Origin: Spirochaetia bacterium
Lineage (GTDB): Bacteria; Spirochaetota; Spirochaetia; Treponematales; Treponemataceae
Length of the DNA: 64,000 nucleotides
Direction: 5' to 3'
NCBI GenBank assembly: GCA_900769985.1
Contig: CAAGIS010000064.1
Coordinates: forward strand, 1-64,000
This document shows positions 1 through 8,643 of the stretch, one piece after another. A program made the translations under genes and the position numbers. Each line of letters starts with the position of its first letter. Within the stretch, counting starts at the first letter, position 1. The notes beneath the pieces are model-generated. The model ran no database searches. It was not told where the DNA came from and saw only the letters and a list, made by a program, of their open reading frames with translations.

Positions 1-37
1 GCATGCGGATTGTCTTCATGTTTTCAGTAATAAAATG

Positions 38-146
38 TCTGGTGGCCATAGTGGAGAGGTAATACCCGTTCCCATACCGAACACGGAAGTCAAGCTCTCT
101 TACGCCGATGATACTGCTTCTGCGGGAAAGTAGGTAGCTGCCAGAC
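38..146 (+). rRNA. rrf: 5S ribosomal RNA
   Basis: The terminal helix TCTGG (38-42) pairs with CCAGA (141-145). The interior carries the conserved 5S core CCGAACACGGAAGT and the GTAGGT segment near the 3' end. Length of about 109 nt is normal for 5S. It is presumably the distal gene of an rRNA operon whose 16S and 23S genes lie left of the window. The T-rich tract beginning at 147 follows directly. Confidence 0.95.
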
Positions 147-176
147 TTTTTTTTCTCTTTTTTTGTGTTTTTTTCG
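147..176 (+). terminator. Poly-T tract ending the rRNA operon
   Basis: Runs of T follow immediately after the 5S 3' helix, which can act as the stem of an intrinsic terminator. The convergent mnmA gene ends at 193, so this is the natural end of rRNA transcription. Confidence 0.6.
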
Positions 177-192
177 TATGAATCTCTGAATA

Positions 193-1365
193 CTAGAGAA
201 CCTTTCTTATTATTCCTCCGCCGATAATTATGTTGTCTTTGTATAAAACTACAGACTGACCAGGAGCTATAGCTCTTTGAGGCGTTTCAAAAGTGATTTT
301 ATATGGTTGCAATTTATAGTTTTCCTGTTCTGACTCAGGTACTTCGTATCGTTCAATTAATGCAGGAGATGGTCTGCTTGCGAGTCTGATTTTTATCATT
401 GCATTTACAGGCTTGTCTGGTGGAATATCTGCAGGCCAGACAAAATCATCGGCAATAAGTGCCTTAGAATTAAGTGCATCATTTGGTGCGAGTACTATGA
501 TATTCTTTTCGGCATCGATTGATTTTACATAAACAGGATAATTTACTGCAACACCAAGTCCCCTGCGCTGACCTATCGTGTAATGCTCTATTCCACGGTG
601 TCTGCCTAGAATGTTTCCGTCCAAATCGATTATATCTCCAGGAATGCTTTTTTTATCGGAAAAGAGCATGTCAAAATATTCTTCTGCGATAAAGTCCTGA
701 CTTTCTTTTCTTGCAGCAGCTGCAAGATTTGATTTTTTTGCAAGTTCAAAAACTTCAGCTTTTGTCAGGCTTGCAAGTGGAAACCTAATTTTTGATAAAG
801 TTTCTGAGGAAAGTCGGTATAAAAAGTAAGTCTGGTCTTTCGTTGAATCAAGCGCATTTGCAAGCATATAAGGTCTTTTATTTGTTCCAAAGACACCGTC
901 TTCTGGAATTACGATTTTTGCATAATGTCCTGTACAAAAATAATCAAAATCTATTCCGGCTTTTTTTATTCCTTCTAAAAAGGCTCCGAATTTTACAGTC
1001 TGATTGCATCTTATGCACGGATTAGGTGTTCTTCCGGCCCTGTATTCTGATTTGAAGTATTCAAGGACATTTTTTTTATATTCTTCCGTTACATTGATTA
1101 CGTGATATTCAATGCCATTGTTTTTGCAAAAAACTTCGCATTCAGCAATGTTTTTTTCTTCATTTGGACCAAAGCAACTTGGAGGAAGGCTTTCTTTTGT
1201 CATTCCCTCAGGTATACTTCCATCCCATAAACTCATTGTAGCTCCGATTACATTGCAGCCTTTTTGTTTTAATAAAAGAGCTGTTAAGGTTGAATCAACT
1301 CCGCCGGACATTCCGACAACGACAGTGTCATTTTTTTCTGGCATTTTTGCTTCTATATATTTCAT
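193..1365 (-). CDS. mnmA: tRNA-specific 2-thiouridylase MnmA (variant active site)
   Basis: Cytoplasmic enzyme that adenylates U34 of Lys/Glu/Gln tRNAs and replaces O2 with sulfur. The ATP PP-loop SGGVDS sits at residues 20-25, and the first-cysteine region reads NPCIRC (about 115-120). Near residue 221 the usual D-S-Q-E/D-I-C-F motif, which carries the second catalytic cysteine, reads ESQDFIAEE, so the Ile-Cys pair is absent. The 390-aa length is normal for the family. I chose the ATG at 1365 because AAGGA lies 8 nt upstream; a TTG at 1395 is possible but lacks support. It follows the DUF1893 gene by about 30 bp and is probably cotranscribed with it. The family call is firm; the catalytic variation is seen directly. 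Confidence 0.93.
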   Translation of the reverse strand: MKYIEAKMPEKNDTVVVGMSGGVDSTLTALLLKQKGCNVIGATMSLWDGSIPEGMTKESLPPSCFGPNEEKNIAECEVFCKNNGIEYHVINVTEEYKKNVLEYFKSEYRAGRTPNPCIRCNQTVKFGAFLEGIKKAGIDFDYFCTGHYAKIVIPEDGVFGTNKRPYMLANALDSTKDQTYFLYRLSSETLSKIRFPLASLTKAEVFELAKKSNLAAAARKESQDFIAEEYFDMLFSDKKSIPGDIIDLDGNILGRHRGIEHYTIGQRRGLGVAVNYPVYVKSIDAEKNIIVLAPNDALNSKALIADDFVWPADIPPDKPVNAMIKIRLASRPSPALIERYEVPESEQENYKLQPYKITFETPQRAIAPGQSVVLYKDNIIIGGGIIRKVL

Positions 1366-1397
1366 GGTAGGAATCCTTGTCTTTTTAAAATTCAATT

Positions 1398-1808
1398 TTA
1401 TTTTGCAAGTTCTTTTTTTATGTCTTCCAGTGCCGTTATTGCAGACCCCGAATGGATGACAGCATTTTCAAATCTGTCTGTATTTTTTAATTCTGAATCG
1501 AGCACTTTTTCTATGTATTCATCTGCGGAGAATTTAATTTCTGCCCTGTCAAGAATGTTTGTGGCAAGCTTAGTCATTTTAACGGAGTGAACTGCTTTTA
1601 CTCCCATTATCACGTATAAAAAAGCTGCTGCACGTCCTGTAATTCTGTCGCACATGGAATAATCTGTAAAATCTTTTTTACTTTCTATAAGTTCCACAAT
1701 CTGCCGAATTCCTTTTTGAGAACTGCTGATTATATCTTCATTTTTTACGAGTACAAAACTGTAATCTTCTGAGTAAAATATTTCTTTCGCTTTTTCTAAA
1801 TCTGTCAT
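1398..1808 (-). CDS. DUF1893 family protein
   Basis: A 136-aa protein with the DUF1893 signature: an N-terminal hydrophobic LVKN segment, then CDRITGRAAAFLYVIMGVKA in the middle. The function of this family is unknown to me; it often occurs as a small standalone cytoplasmic protein. Two in-frame ATGs exist (1814 and 1808). The second lies 6 nt after a TATAAT box, with no ribosome-binding site, so the mRNA may be leaderless. It appears to be the first gene of a two-gene operon with mnmA, and its promoter lies back to back with that of citrate synthase. Confidence 0.8.
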   Translation of the reverse strand: MTDLEKAKEIFYSEDYSFVLVKNEDIISSSQKGIRQIVELIESKKDFTDYSMCDRITGRAAAFLYVIMGVKAVHSVKMTKLATNILDRAEIKFSADEYIEKVLDSELKNTDRFENAVIHSGSAITALEDIKKELAK

Positions 1809-1814
1809 AAGCAT

Positions 1815-1843
1815 ATTATATCAATAAATTTTATATTGCACAA
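1815..1843 (-). promoter_or_regulatory. Promoter of DUF1893-mnmA
   Basis: Minus-strand TTGTGC (1838-1843), 17-nt spacer, TATAAT (1815-1820). Only 6 nt separate the -10 box from the ATG at 1808, predicting a leaderless transcript. Its -35 overlaps the -35 of the divergent citrate synthase promoter (1836-1841), so the two polymerases should compete. Confidence 0.55.
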
Positions 1844-1864
1844 ATCCTTTATAATTTGTATAAT
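1836..1864 (+). promoter_or_regulatory. Promoter of the citrate synthase gene
   Basis: TTGCAC (1836-1841), 17-nt spacer, perfect TATAAT (1859-1864). The predicted start near 1871 leaves a 5' leader of roughly 27-48 nt depending on the start codon used. Confidence 0.65.
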
Positions 1865-1897
1865 TATCAAAGTTTAACATATTAAAAGTGCATAAAT

Positions 1898-3277
1898 ATG
1901 CATTTTGAGGGCAAAATATTGAAAAGAACTTCTGATAACACATTTCTAAAACATCTCGCAGTCGTAGCTGAAAAAAACGATTCCATCAATCCATCGCTTT
2001 ATGAAAAATATGACGTAAAACGCGGATTAAGGTATTCTAACGGAACTGGTGTCCTTGTCGGACTTACAAAGATTGGAGATGTTGTCGGTTATGAAATGAA
2101 GGACGGGAAAAAGATTCCTATTCCCGGAAAATTAATGTACCGTGGCTATGATGTTGCAGAACTTGTTCATGATGCTGAAAAGCATAACGATTTTTGTTTT
2201 GAACAGACTGTTTACCTTCTGCTTTTTGGAAAACTTCCGACAAAAAAGCAGATGGCAGATTTTAAATCATATTTAGGTTCGCTGCGTACTCTTCCTCCTA
2301 ATTTTACGGAAGATATGATTATGAAAGCTCCTTCAAACGATATTATGAATAAAATTGCACGTGGGGTTCTTGCAAGTTATTCGTATGATCCAGATCCTGA
2401 AAATCGCGAAGTTTCTAATATTATGAGGCAGTGCCTTGAACTTATTTCACGATTTTCGACACTGGCAGCATACGCATATCAGGCAAAGCGCCGTTATTAC
2501 GATGGAAAAAGCATGTACATTCATAATCCTGTCCCGGAACTTTCTACAGCAGAAAACTTTTTGCGCTTGATAAGATTTGATGGAAATTATACACATCTTG
2601 AAGCTCAGATTCTTGACCTTGCTTTAATTTTGCATGCAGAACATGGAGGCGGAAACAACTCGTCTCTTACAGTTCATGTTGTTTCTTCAGCAGATACTGA
2701 TACGTATTCTGCAATTGCAGCTGCCGTAGGTTCTTTGAAAGGACGACGTCATGGAGGAGCTAACATCAGGGTTGTAGAGATGATGGATGACATAAAGGCT
2801 AACGTTAAAGACTGGTCTGATGAAAAGGCAATTCGCGAGTATCTGACAAAAATTGCTTCAAGAAAAGCGTTTGACAAGACAGGACTTATTTACGGAATGG
2901 GTCACGCCATTTATACGATATCAGATCCTCGTGCAATTCTTTTGAATGAACTTGCAGAAAAACTTGCAAAAGAAAAAAATGCCCTTGATGAATTCAACTT
3001 GTACAAGCGGATTGAAAAAATTGCGCCTGAGGTTTTGTATTCGATTCACGGAACTGCAAAACAGATTTGTGCAAACGTTGATTTTTTCAGTGGTTTTGTC
3101 TATACGATGCTTGGAATTCCTCGTGAACTTTATACGCCGCTTTTTGCAATTTCGAGAGTTGCAGGCTGGAGTGCGCATAGAATTGAGGAAGTCAGCGCAG
3201 GCGGAAGGATTTATCGCCCGGCTTACAAAAACGTATGTCCTGAGCGCAAGTATATTCCTATGGATCAGCGAAAGTAA
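1898..3277 (+). CDS. gltA: Citrate synthase
   Basis: Condenses acetyl-CoA with oxaloacetate. The diagnostic blocks are all present: a His block reading EHGGGNNSS, KGRRHGGAN, the second His in GMGHAIY followed by DPRA, the catalytic Asp in NVDFFSG, and FAISRVAGWSAHRIEE at the C-terminus. The GHAIY/HGGGNNS form resembles the version found in Firmicutes. The ATG at 1898 has no ribosome-binding site. A TTG at 1919 (452 aa) is preceded by GAGGG at a 7-8 nt spacing and may be the real start. The stop codon abuts the ATG of the pseudouridine synthase gene. The LeuCD-type hydratase at 33.6-35.4 kb could act in a related carboxylate pathway, but that link is only inference. Confidence 0.9.
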   Translation: MHFEGKILKRTSDNTFLKHLAVVAEKNDSINPSLYEKYDVKRGLRYSNGTGVLVGLTKIGDVVGYEMKDGKKIPIPGKLMYRGYDVAELVHDAEKHNDFCFEQTVYLLLFGKLPTKKQMADFKSYLGSLRTLPPNFTEDMIMKAPSNDIMNKIARGVLASYSYDPDPENREVSNIMRQCLELISRFSTLAAYAYQAKRRYYDGKSMYIHNPVPELSTAENFLRLIRFDGNYTHLEAQILDLALILHAEHGGGNNSSLTVHVVSSADTDTYSAIAAAVGSLKGRRHGGANIRVVEMMDDIKANVKDWSDEKAIREYLTKIASRKAFDKTGLIYGMGHAIYTISDPRAILLNELAEKLAKEKNALDEFNLYKRIEKIAPEVLYSIHGTAKQICANVDFFSGFVYTMLGIPRELYTPLFAISRVAGWSAHRIEEVSAGGRIYRPAYKNVCPERKYIPMDQRK

Positions 3278-4033
3278 ATGAGCCTTGAACGCATTGACAA
3301 GATTTTAAGTCACGAAGGTTTCGGAACTCGAAAGGACGTAAAGCGGCTTTTGCGTTTTTCTTCCGTAACGGTGAACGGAACTCAGATTACGGCGCCTGAT
3401 TTTCATTGCGATGTCGATAATGACGAAATCTGCGTTGACGGAAAAGTTTTGTCTTTACAGCACAATATTTATCTGATGATGAACAAGCCGCAGGATGTCG
3501 TATGCGCAAATAAAGACGGACTTCACGATACTGTATTTTCGCTTTTGGACGAACAGTATAAATCAGGTTTTGCACTTGAAAAACTGCATTTAATCGGAAG
3601 GCTTGACATTGATACGGAAGGCCTTTTGATTTTTACGACAGACGGAAAATTAACCCACAAATTAATAAGTCCTAAATCAAATTGTCCTAAAAAATATTTT
3701 GTTCGCCTTTCAAAGTCGATTGATGAAAAAGAATATGCCGAATATGAAACTGAATTAAAAAAAGGAATCCATATTGCAAGGGAAGATAACGAAGATGAAG
3801 CAGACTGTCTTCCTGCAGAAATTCAGTTTACAGAAAAAAATGATGAAGTTTTTCTTACGATTGTAGAAGGAAAATATCATCAGGTAAAGCGGATGTTTAA
3901 GGCGCTCGGAAACTGCGTTGAATTTTTAAAGCGCGTTTCGATTAACGGACTTTTTCTTGACAAAAATCTTTTGCCCGGACAATACCGTGAAATGACAGAC
4001 AGCGAAGTTTCTCTTCTTATTCATAATTTGTAA
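3278..4033 (+). CDS. RsuA/RluB-family rRNA pseudouridine synthase
   Basis: A 251-aa enzyme isomerising a uridine in rRNA. The N-terminal S4 RNA-binding domain (residues 1-60, RIDKILSHEGFGTRKDVKRL) precedes the catalytic domain, whose motif II is GRLDIDTEGLLIFTTDGK with the catalytic Asp, and the KYHQVKRMFKALG block. The layout matches RsuA (16S U516) more than RluB, but the exact target base cannot be told from sequence. The ATG follows the gltA stop with no gap, implying translational coupling. Confidence 0.88.
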   Translation: MSLERIDKILSHEGFGTRKDVKRLLRFSSVTVNGTQITAPDFHCDVDNDEICVDGKVLSLQHNIYLMMNKPQDVVCANKDGLHDTVFSLLDEQYKSGFALEKLHLIGRLDIDTEGLLIFTTDGKLTHKLISPKSNCPKKYFVRLSKSIDEKEYAEYETELKKGIHIAREDNEDEADCLPAEIQFTEKNDEVFLTIVEGKYHQVKRMFKALGNCVEFLKRVSINGLFLDKNLLPGQYREMTDSEVSLLIHNL

Positions 4034-4052
4034 AATAATTTGCGACTTACAA

Positions 4053-4081
4053 TTGGAATGAATTTAAATGTATGATATAAT
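4053..4081 (+). promoter_or_regulatory. Promoter of fhs
   Basis: TTGGAA (4053-4058), 17-nt spacer, TATAAT (4076-4081). The gene starts at 4114 behind GGTAGGAG. Confidence 0.65.
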
Positions 4082-4113
4082 CGTCCATAAATTCATATTA
4101 TAGGTAGGAGAAC

Positions 4114-5802
4114 ATGATGCTGACAGACATTGAAATTGCACAGAAAAATCAAATGGTTCCTGTTTCTGAAGTTTTGAATAAAATCGGAATGACTGATGAT
4201 GATTATGATTTATACGGAAAGTACAAGGCAAAAATTACGATGTCTGAACTTCGTAAACTTCAGTCTAAAGTTATTGATGAAAAAAAAGGCGGAAAACTGA
4301 TTTTAGTTACCGCCATAACTCCGACGCCTGCCGGTGAAGGAAAATCTACTGTTTCTATCGGGCTTGCTGACGGTATGAGAAAAATCGGTAAAAATGCTGT
4401 CATTGCTTTAAGAGAGCCATCGTTAGGTCCATGTTTTGGTGTAAAAGGCGGAGCCTGTGGAGGTGGCTATGCACAGATTGTTCCGATGGAAGATATAAAC
4501 CTGCATTTTACAGGCGACATTCATGCAATTTCGATTGCAAACAATCTGATTGCCGCTTTGATTGACAATCACCTCCAGCAGGGAAACGAACTCGGCATCG
4601 ATCCGCGCACGATTACTTGGAAACGTTGCGTTGACTTGAATGACAGGTCGCTCAGAAACATTACTATAGGGCTTGGCACAAGGCTTGACGGAGTGCCGCG
4701 ACAAGACCATTTTGTAATTTCGGTCGCTTCTGAAATTATGGCGATTATTTGCCTTTCAAAAACTGTTTCTGAATTGAAAGAGCGGATTTCAAATATAATA
4801 ATCGGTCAGAATTATAAAAAGGAAAATGTAAAATTTGGAGAACTGAAATGTACTGGAGCTGTTGCAGCTCTTTTAAAAGATGCAATAAGGCCGAATGTTG
4901 TTCAGACTCTTGAAAAAACGCCTGCGTTTGTTCACGGTGGACCTTTTGCAAATATTGCACATGGTTGTAATTCAATCAATGCGACATTATGTGCACTTGC
5001 GACAGGTGATTACGTAATTACGGAAGTCGGGTTTGCAGCTGACTTGGGCGCAGAAAAATTTTTTGACATAAAATGCAGGCTGAATAATTTAAAGCCTTCT
5101 GCATGCGTTATCGTTGCGACAATCCGCGCCTTAAAAATGCACGGCGGAGTTGCCAAAACAGAACTTTCAAAAGAAAATCTTAATGCCCTTGAAAAAGGAT
5201 TTGAAAATTTAAAAGTTCATATTGAAAACATAAGGAAATTCGGCGTGGAATCTGTAGTTGCCGTAAACAAATTCCTTACGGATACAGATGCAGAAATTTC
5301 CCTTTTGAAAAAGCTTTGCAATGATTTTGGTGCAAAGGCTGTTTTATCTGAAGGCTACGAAAAAGGCGGTGATGGTACAAAGGAACTTGCAGAAACTGTT
5401 TGTGAAATTGCAAATTCAGGAAAGTCTGATTTTAAACCTCTTTATGAACTTGAACAGCCGCTTGCTGAAAAAATAAAAATTCTTGCAAAAGAAATATATA
5501 GAGCAGACCATGTAGAATTTGATTCTTCTGCCTTGAAAAAATTAAAGTCTTTTGAGGAAGCTGGTTACGGAAATCTTCCTGTATGTATGGCAAAAACTCA
5601 GAACTCTATAAGTCATGATAAGTCTGTCTTTGGTGCTCCGAGAGATTATGTTTTTCCTGTCAGGGATGTACAGCTTTACAGCGGTGCAGGTTTTGTAGTT
5701 GCGTTTGCAGGCGAAATTGTACCTATGCCAGGTCTTCCGAAACTTCCGGCGGCTATGAATATTGACGTTGATGATGACGGAGTAATTTCAGGTCTGTTTT
5801 AA
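4114..5802 (+). CDS. fhs: Formate--tetrahydrofolate ligase
   Basis: ATP-dependent synthesis of 10-formyl-THF from formate and THF, feeding purine synthesis and one-carbon metabolism in the cytoplasm. The P-loop block TPTPAGEGKSTVSIGLADG lies near residues 68-86, followed by REPSLGPCFGVKGGACGGGY, HFTGDIHAI and the THF/formate region FVHGGPFANIAHGCNS. Length of 562 aa matches the family. Two tandem ATGs start the ORF behind a good AGGAG. In treponemes and related homoacetogens this enzyme can serve the Wood-Ljungdahl pathway; no other gene of that pathway is in this window, so its role here is left open. Confidence 0.96.
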   Translation: MMLTDIEIAQKNQMVPVSEVLNKIGMTDDDYDLYGKYKAKITMSELRKLQSKVIDEKKGGKLILVTAITPTPAGEGKSTVSIGLADGMRKIGKNAVIALREPSLGPCFGVKGGACGGGYAQIVPMEDINLHFTGDIHAISIANNLIAALIDNHLQQGNELGIDPRTITWKRCVDLNDRSLRNITIGLGTRLDGVPRQDHFVISVASEIMAIICLSKTVSELKERISNIIIGQNYKKENVKFGELKCTGAVAALLKDAIRPNVVQTLEKTPAFVHGGPFANIAHGCNSINATLCALATGDYVITEVGFAADLGAEKFFDIKCRLNNLKPSACVIVATIRALKMHGGVAKTELSKENLNALEKGFENLKVHIENIRKFGVESVVAVNKFLTDTDAEISLLKKLCNDFGAKAVLSEGYEKGGDGTKELAETVCEIANSGKSDFKPLYELEQPLAEKIKILAKEIYRADHVEFDSSALKKLKSFEEAGYGNLPVCMAKTQNSISHDKSVFGAPRDYVFPVRDVQLYSGAGFVVAFAGEIVPMPGLPKLPAAMNIDVDDDGVISGLF

Positions 5803-5808
5803 AATGCA

Positions 5809-5850
5809 GGACTGCTGATTTAAGTCTATGCTTGATTAGTGCAGCAGTCC
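5809..5850 (-). terminator. Hairpin between fhs and sufU
   Basis: GGACTGCTG (5809-5817) pairs perfectly with CAGCAGTCC (5842-5850), giving a 9-bp stem. On the minus strand the stem is followed by TGCATTTT, so it may end the suf operon. The right arm lies inside the last codons of sufU, including those of its Cys-Cys tail. Confidence 0.5.
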
Positions 5851-6299
5851 GGGTTTGAACAGGTCGTTGAGTCTGAGTGTTTTTCAAAACATTCTTTCAT
5901 TGTACGCCAGCCAAGCACAGCGCATTTTACTCTTGCAGGCATTTTTGAAATATCCTGAAGGCTTGCTGCTTCGTCCAGAGAGTCAATCTGCGGTTCTTCT
6001 GCAGTTCCTTTTATCATTGCCATAAAATTTTCGATTAATGAAAGGGCTTCTGTTTTTGATTTTCCGATTACTAAATCAAGCATCATATCAACAGAAGCTT
6101 GACTTATTGCACAACCGCTTCCTGTGAAAGAACCATCGGTGATAACGTCATTTTCTATTTTTAAATTTAACGTAATGTTATCGCCACAACTTGGATTAAC
6201 TCCGTTTAAAGAAATCGTAGAACCTGACAAATCTTTTTTATGATTTGGGTTGATGTTATGTTCATTTAAAATTTCTCGGTATAATTCTTTTGTATCCAT
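5826..6299 (-). CDS. sufU: SufU-type Fe-S cluster assembly protein
   Basis: IscU-fold protein that, in SUF systems of this type, accepts persulfide from SufS using a Zn-bound cysteine. The three conserved cysteines are seen at C38 (NPSCGD), C63 (GSGCAISQAS) and C126 (RVKCAVLGW), with the SufU-specific insertion between them. Length is 157 aa. The C-terminus adds an unusual cysteine-rich tail (TTCSNPDCCTNQA, C147, C152, C153) not needed for the fold. It is the last gene of sufCBDSU. Confidence 0.93.
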   Translation of the reverse strand: MDTKELYREILNEHNINPNHKKDLSGSTISLNGVNPSCGDNITLNLKIENDVITDGSFTGSGCAISQASVDMMLDLVIGKSKTEALSLIENFMAMIKGTAEEPQIDSLDEAASLQDISKMPARVKCAVLGWRTMKECFEKHSDSTTCSNPDCCTNQA

Positions 6300-6317
6300 T
6301 TTCTATGCTCCTGGTTT

Positions 6318-7553
6318 TTAATTTTCAAAACCCAACCAGCTTCTGACTTTTGAAAGTTTTTCAAGGAAAATTTCAACTTCGCTTTTTGTGTTGTAAAAAT
6401 AAAGAGAAGCCCTTGCAGTTGCAGGAACATTTAAATAAGAACCGAGTGGTTGTGCACAGTGATGGCCTGCCCGTATTGCAATTTTTTCTGTGTCAAGAAT
6501 ACTTGCAATGTCATGCGGATGAACGTCGTCGATTGTAAAAGTAACGATTCCGCAGTGTTTTTTCGGGTCGGGACTTCCGATAATTTTTATGTGAGGAATC
6601 TGTTTCATTCCGTTCATGAGTAGAGAAGTAAGTTCATTGTCATGTGCTTCGATATTGTCAAGACCTGCTTTTGAAAGGTATTCGCATGCGGCTTTCATTC
6701 CGACAGCGCCGGAAGCATTTACTGTTCCTGCTTCAAATTTGTGCGGAACTTCTGCAAAAGTGGCGCTTTCTTTTGTTACGTATTCAATCATTTCGCCGCC
6801 ACGCAAAAACGGAGGCATATTTTCAAGAAGGCTTTTCTTTGCGTACAATGCACCGATGCCCATTGGCGCAAGAAATTTATGACCTGAAAAAGCAAAAAAG
6901 TCTGCGTTAAGTTCCTGCACGTCTGTTTTTAAATGCGGAACTGATTGTGCGCCGTCAACTGCAATTACGGCATTATATTTATGAGCAATTTCTGCAATTT
7001 TTTTTACGGGATTTGTAATTCCCAAAACATTGCTTACGTGAGTAATTGCAACGATTTTTGTTTTTGAATTTATTTTTGAAAATTCTGTTTCAGGAATTTC
7101 GCCTGTAATTTTGTCACATTCAAGCCAGACGAGTTTTGCTTTTTTTGCATTTGCGACCATCTGCCATGGAAGAATGTTTGAATGATGTTCCATTATGCTT
7201 ACGACAATTTCATCACCTTCGCATACGTTTTTCATTCCGTATGTGTAGGCAATTAAATTTAAACTTTCAGAAGCATTGCGTGTAAATACAATTTCTGACG
7301 GGTCTTTTGCGTTTATAAATTCTGCAACGGAGGCTCTTGCATTTTCGTATTCATCTGTAGCACGGACACTTAAATCATAAAGACCCCTGAGCGGATTTGC
7401 ATTATTCAGTTTGTAAAAATTGGAAACGGCATCTATGACATATTGAGGGCGCTGGCTTGTTGCGGCATTATCAAAATAAATAAGATTCTGATTTTCTTTT
7501 GCATTAAAAATCGGAAAGTCTTTTCTAAAGTTTTCAAATGATGCATTATTCAT
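6318..7553 (-). CDS. sufS: Cysteine desulfurase SufS
   Basis: PLP enzyme removing sulfur from cysteine for the SUF pathway. The PLP lysine lies in SGHKFLAPMG (about residue 226), and the catalytic cysteine in RAGHHCAQP (about residue 366) is typical of group II desulfurases. I chose the ATG at 7553 (411 aa) because GAGG lies 8-9 nt upstream; the longer ATG at 7571 would overlap sufD further. It overlaps the sufD stop by 8 bp, so translation is probably coupled. SufU encoded just downstream is the expected partner. Confidence 0.95.
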   Translation of the reverse strand: MNNASFENFRKDFPIFNAKENQNLIYFDNAATSQRPQYVIDAVSNFYKLNNANPLRGLYDLSVRATDEYENARASVAEFINAKDPSEIVFTRNASESLNLIAYTYGMKNVCEGDEIVVSIMEHHSNILPWQMVANAKKAKLVWLECDKITGEIPETEFSKINSKTKIVAITHVSNVLGITNPVKKIAEIAHKYNAVIAVDGAQSVPHLKTDVQELNADFFAFSGHKFLAPMGIGALYAKKSLLENMPPFLRGGEMIEYVTKESATFAEVPHKFEAGTVNASGAVGMKAACEYLSKAGLDNIEAHDNELTSLLMNGMKQIPHIKIIGSPDPKKHCGIVTFTIDDVHPHDIASILDTEKIAIRAGHHCAQPLGSYLNVPATARASLYFYNTKSEVEIFLEKLSKVRSWLGFEN

Positions 7554-8625
7554 AAAAAGCCTCTTCAACATATTGTGAAATTTTTTCTTTTAAATTTTCA
7601 TCTGGAACTGCGGCGGCGACATTATTGATTTTTGCAAGGCACATAATTTTTTCTGCAGCTTCTTTGCTGATTCCGTGAGCATTCATATAAAATAAAATGT
7701 CATTTGAAAGTTTGCCTATTGTTGCACCGTGTTCTCCAGCTACGTCTTCTTCATCGCAGAGGATTACTGGAATTGATTTATTTACGACAGTCGGTGTGAG
7801 TAACAGTGTTTCTTCCTGTTCGTTTCCTGAAGCACCTTGGCATCCGTTTTTGAAATCGATTGTGCCGCGGTATGTTTTTTTTGCATTGTCTTTTAGTGTT
7901 CCTGCGATATTCATTTTGGAATCTGTCTTTTTGCCTGTCTGAGTTACAACATAGTTGAAGTCAAACTCCTGATTGCCTTTACAAAAATATGCAGTGTCAG
8001 AGTTAAAAGAAGACTGATATTCTTTTAAAAGTGAATGAACGCCAACGAACGACTGTTTTGATCCGAGTTCAATCTGCGTGATTTTTATGTTTGCATTTTC
8101 CTCGCAAAGTGCACCGATGTCGTTTAAGTGAATGTAATTTTTGCCTAAAAGCTGAACTGTTATTAAATGAATTTTTGCATTTTTATTGGCATAAAGTTTT
8201 GTCTGAACTATCTGTATGCCTTCTGCAAGGCTGTCAGAAGTAAAATCCATTATGACAGTGATTTCTGCATTTTTTTTTGCAACTATTATCTGAGATGACA
8301 GTGAAGTACATTTGTCTTTACAGTCAAAGTGCATGTAAAAAGGTTTTTCGATTTTCTGTTCGTCATTGACAATAAGCGAGCACGGAAGAATGTTGTTTTC
8401 ATAAAGAATGGTTGAAACGCTTTTTCCCATTCCAGTTTCTACAGGTGGAACGCTCATAAGGATTTTTTCGGAATCTTTTTCATAAGTTGCTCCGTCAGGA
8501 ATTCTAGAAGTGGATATATTTGTTTTTTCTTTGTATTCTGAATCGATTTTTAGTTCTGCATAATTCAGTTTGAGCCAGTTCCATGTAAGGCTTGGAATAT
8601 TATTTACTTTTGTATCAATTTTCAT
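7546..8625 (-). CDS. sufD: Fe-S assembly scaffold subunit SufD
   Basis: A 359-aa protein of the SufB/SufD beta-helix family, expected to pair with SufB in the SufBC2D scaffold. It carries the C-terminal family blocks VILCDEEDVAGEHGATIGKL and FYMNAHGISKEAAEKIM. The N-terminal half is divergent, as is usual for SufD. It lies 18 bp after sufB, with GGAGAGAATT before its ATG. Confidence 0.92.
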   Translation of the reverse strand: MKIDTKVNNIPSLTWNWLKLNYAELKIDSEYKEKTNISTSRIPDGATYEKDSEKILMSVPPVETGMGKSVSTILYENNILPCSLIVNDEQKIEKPFYMHFDCKDKCTSLSSQIIVAKKNAEITVIMDFTSDSLAEGIQIVQTKLYANKNAKIHLITVQLLGKNYIHLNDIGALCEENANIKITQIELGSKQSFVGVHSLLKEYQSSFNSDTAYFCKGNQEFDFNYVVTQTGKKTDSKMNIAGTLKDNAKKTYRGTIDFKNGCQGASGNEQEETLLLTPTVVNKSIPVILCDEEDVAGEHGATIGKLSNDILFYMNAHGISKEAAEKIMCLAKINNVAAAVPDENLKEKISQYVEEAFYE

Positions 8626-8643
8626 GTAATTCTCTCCTTTGCC

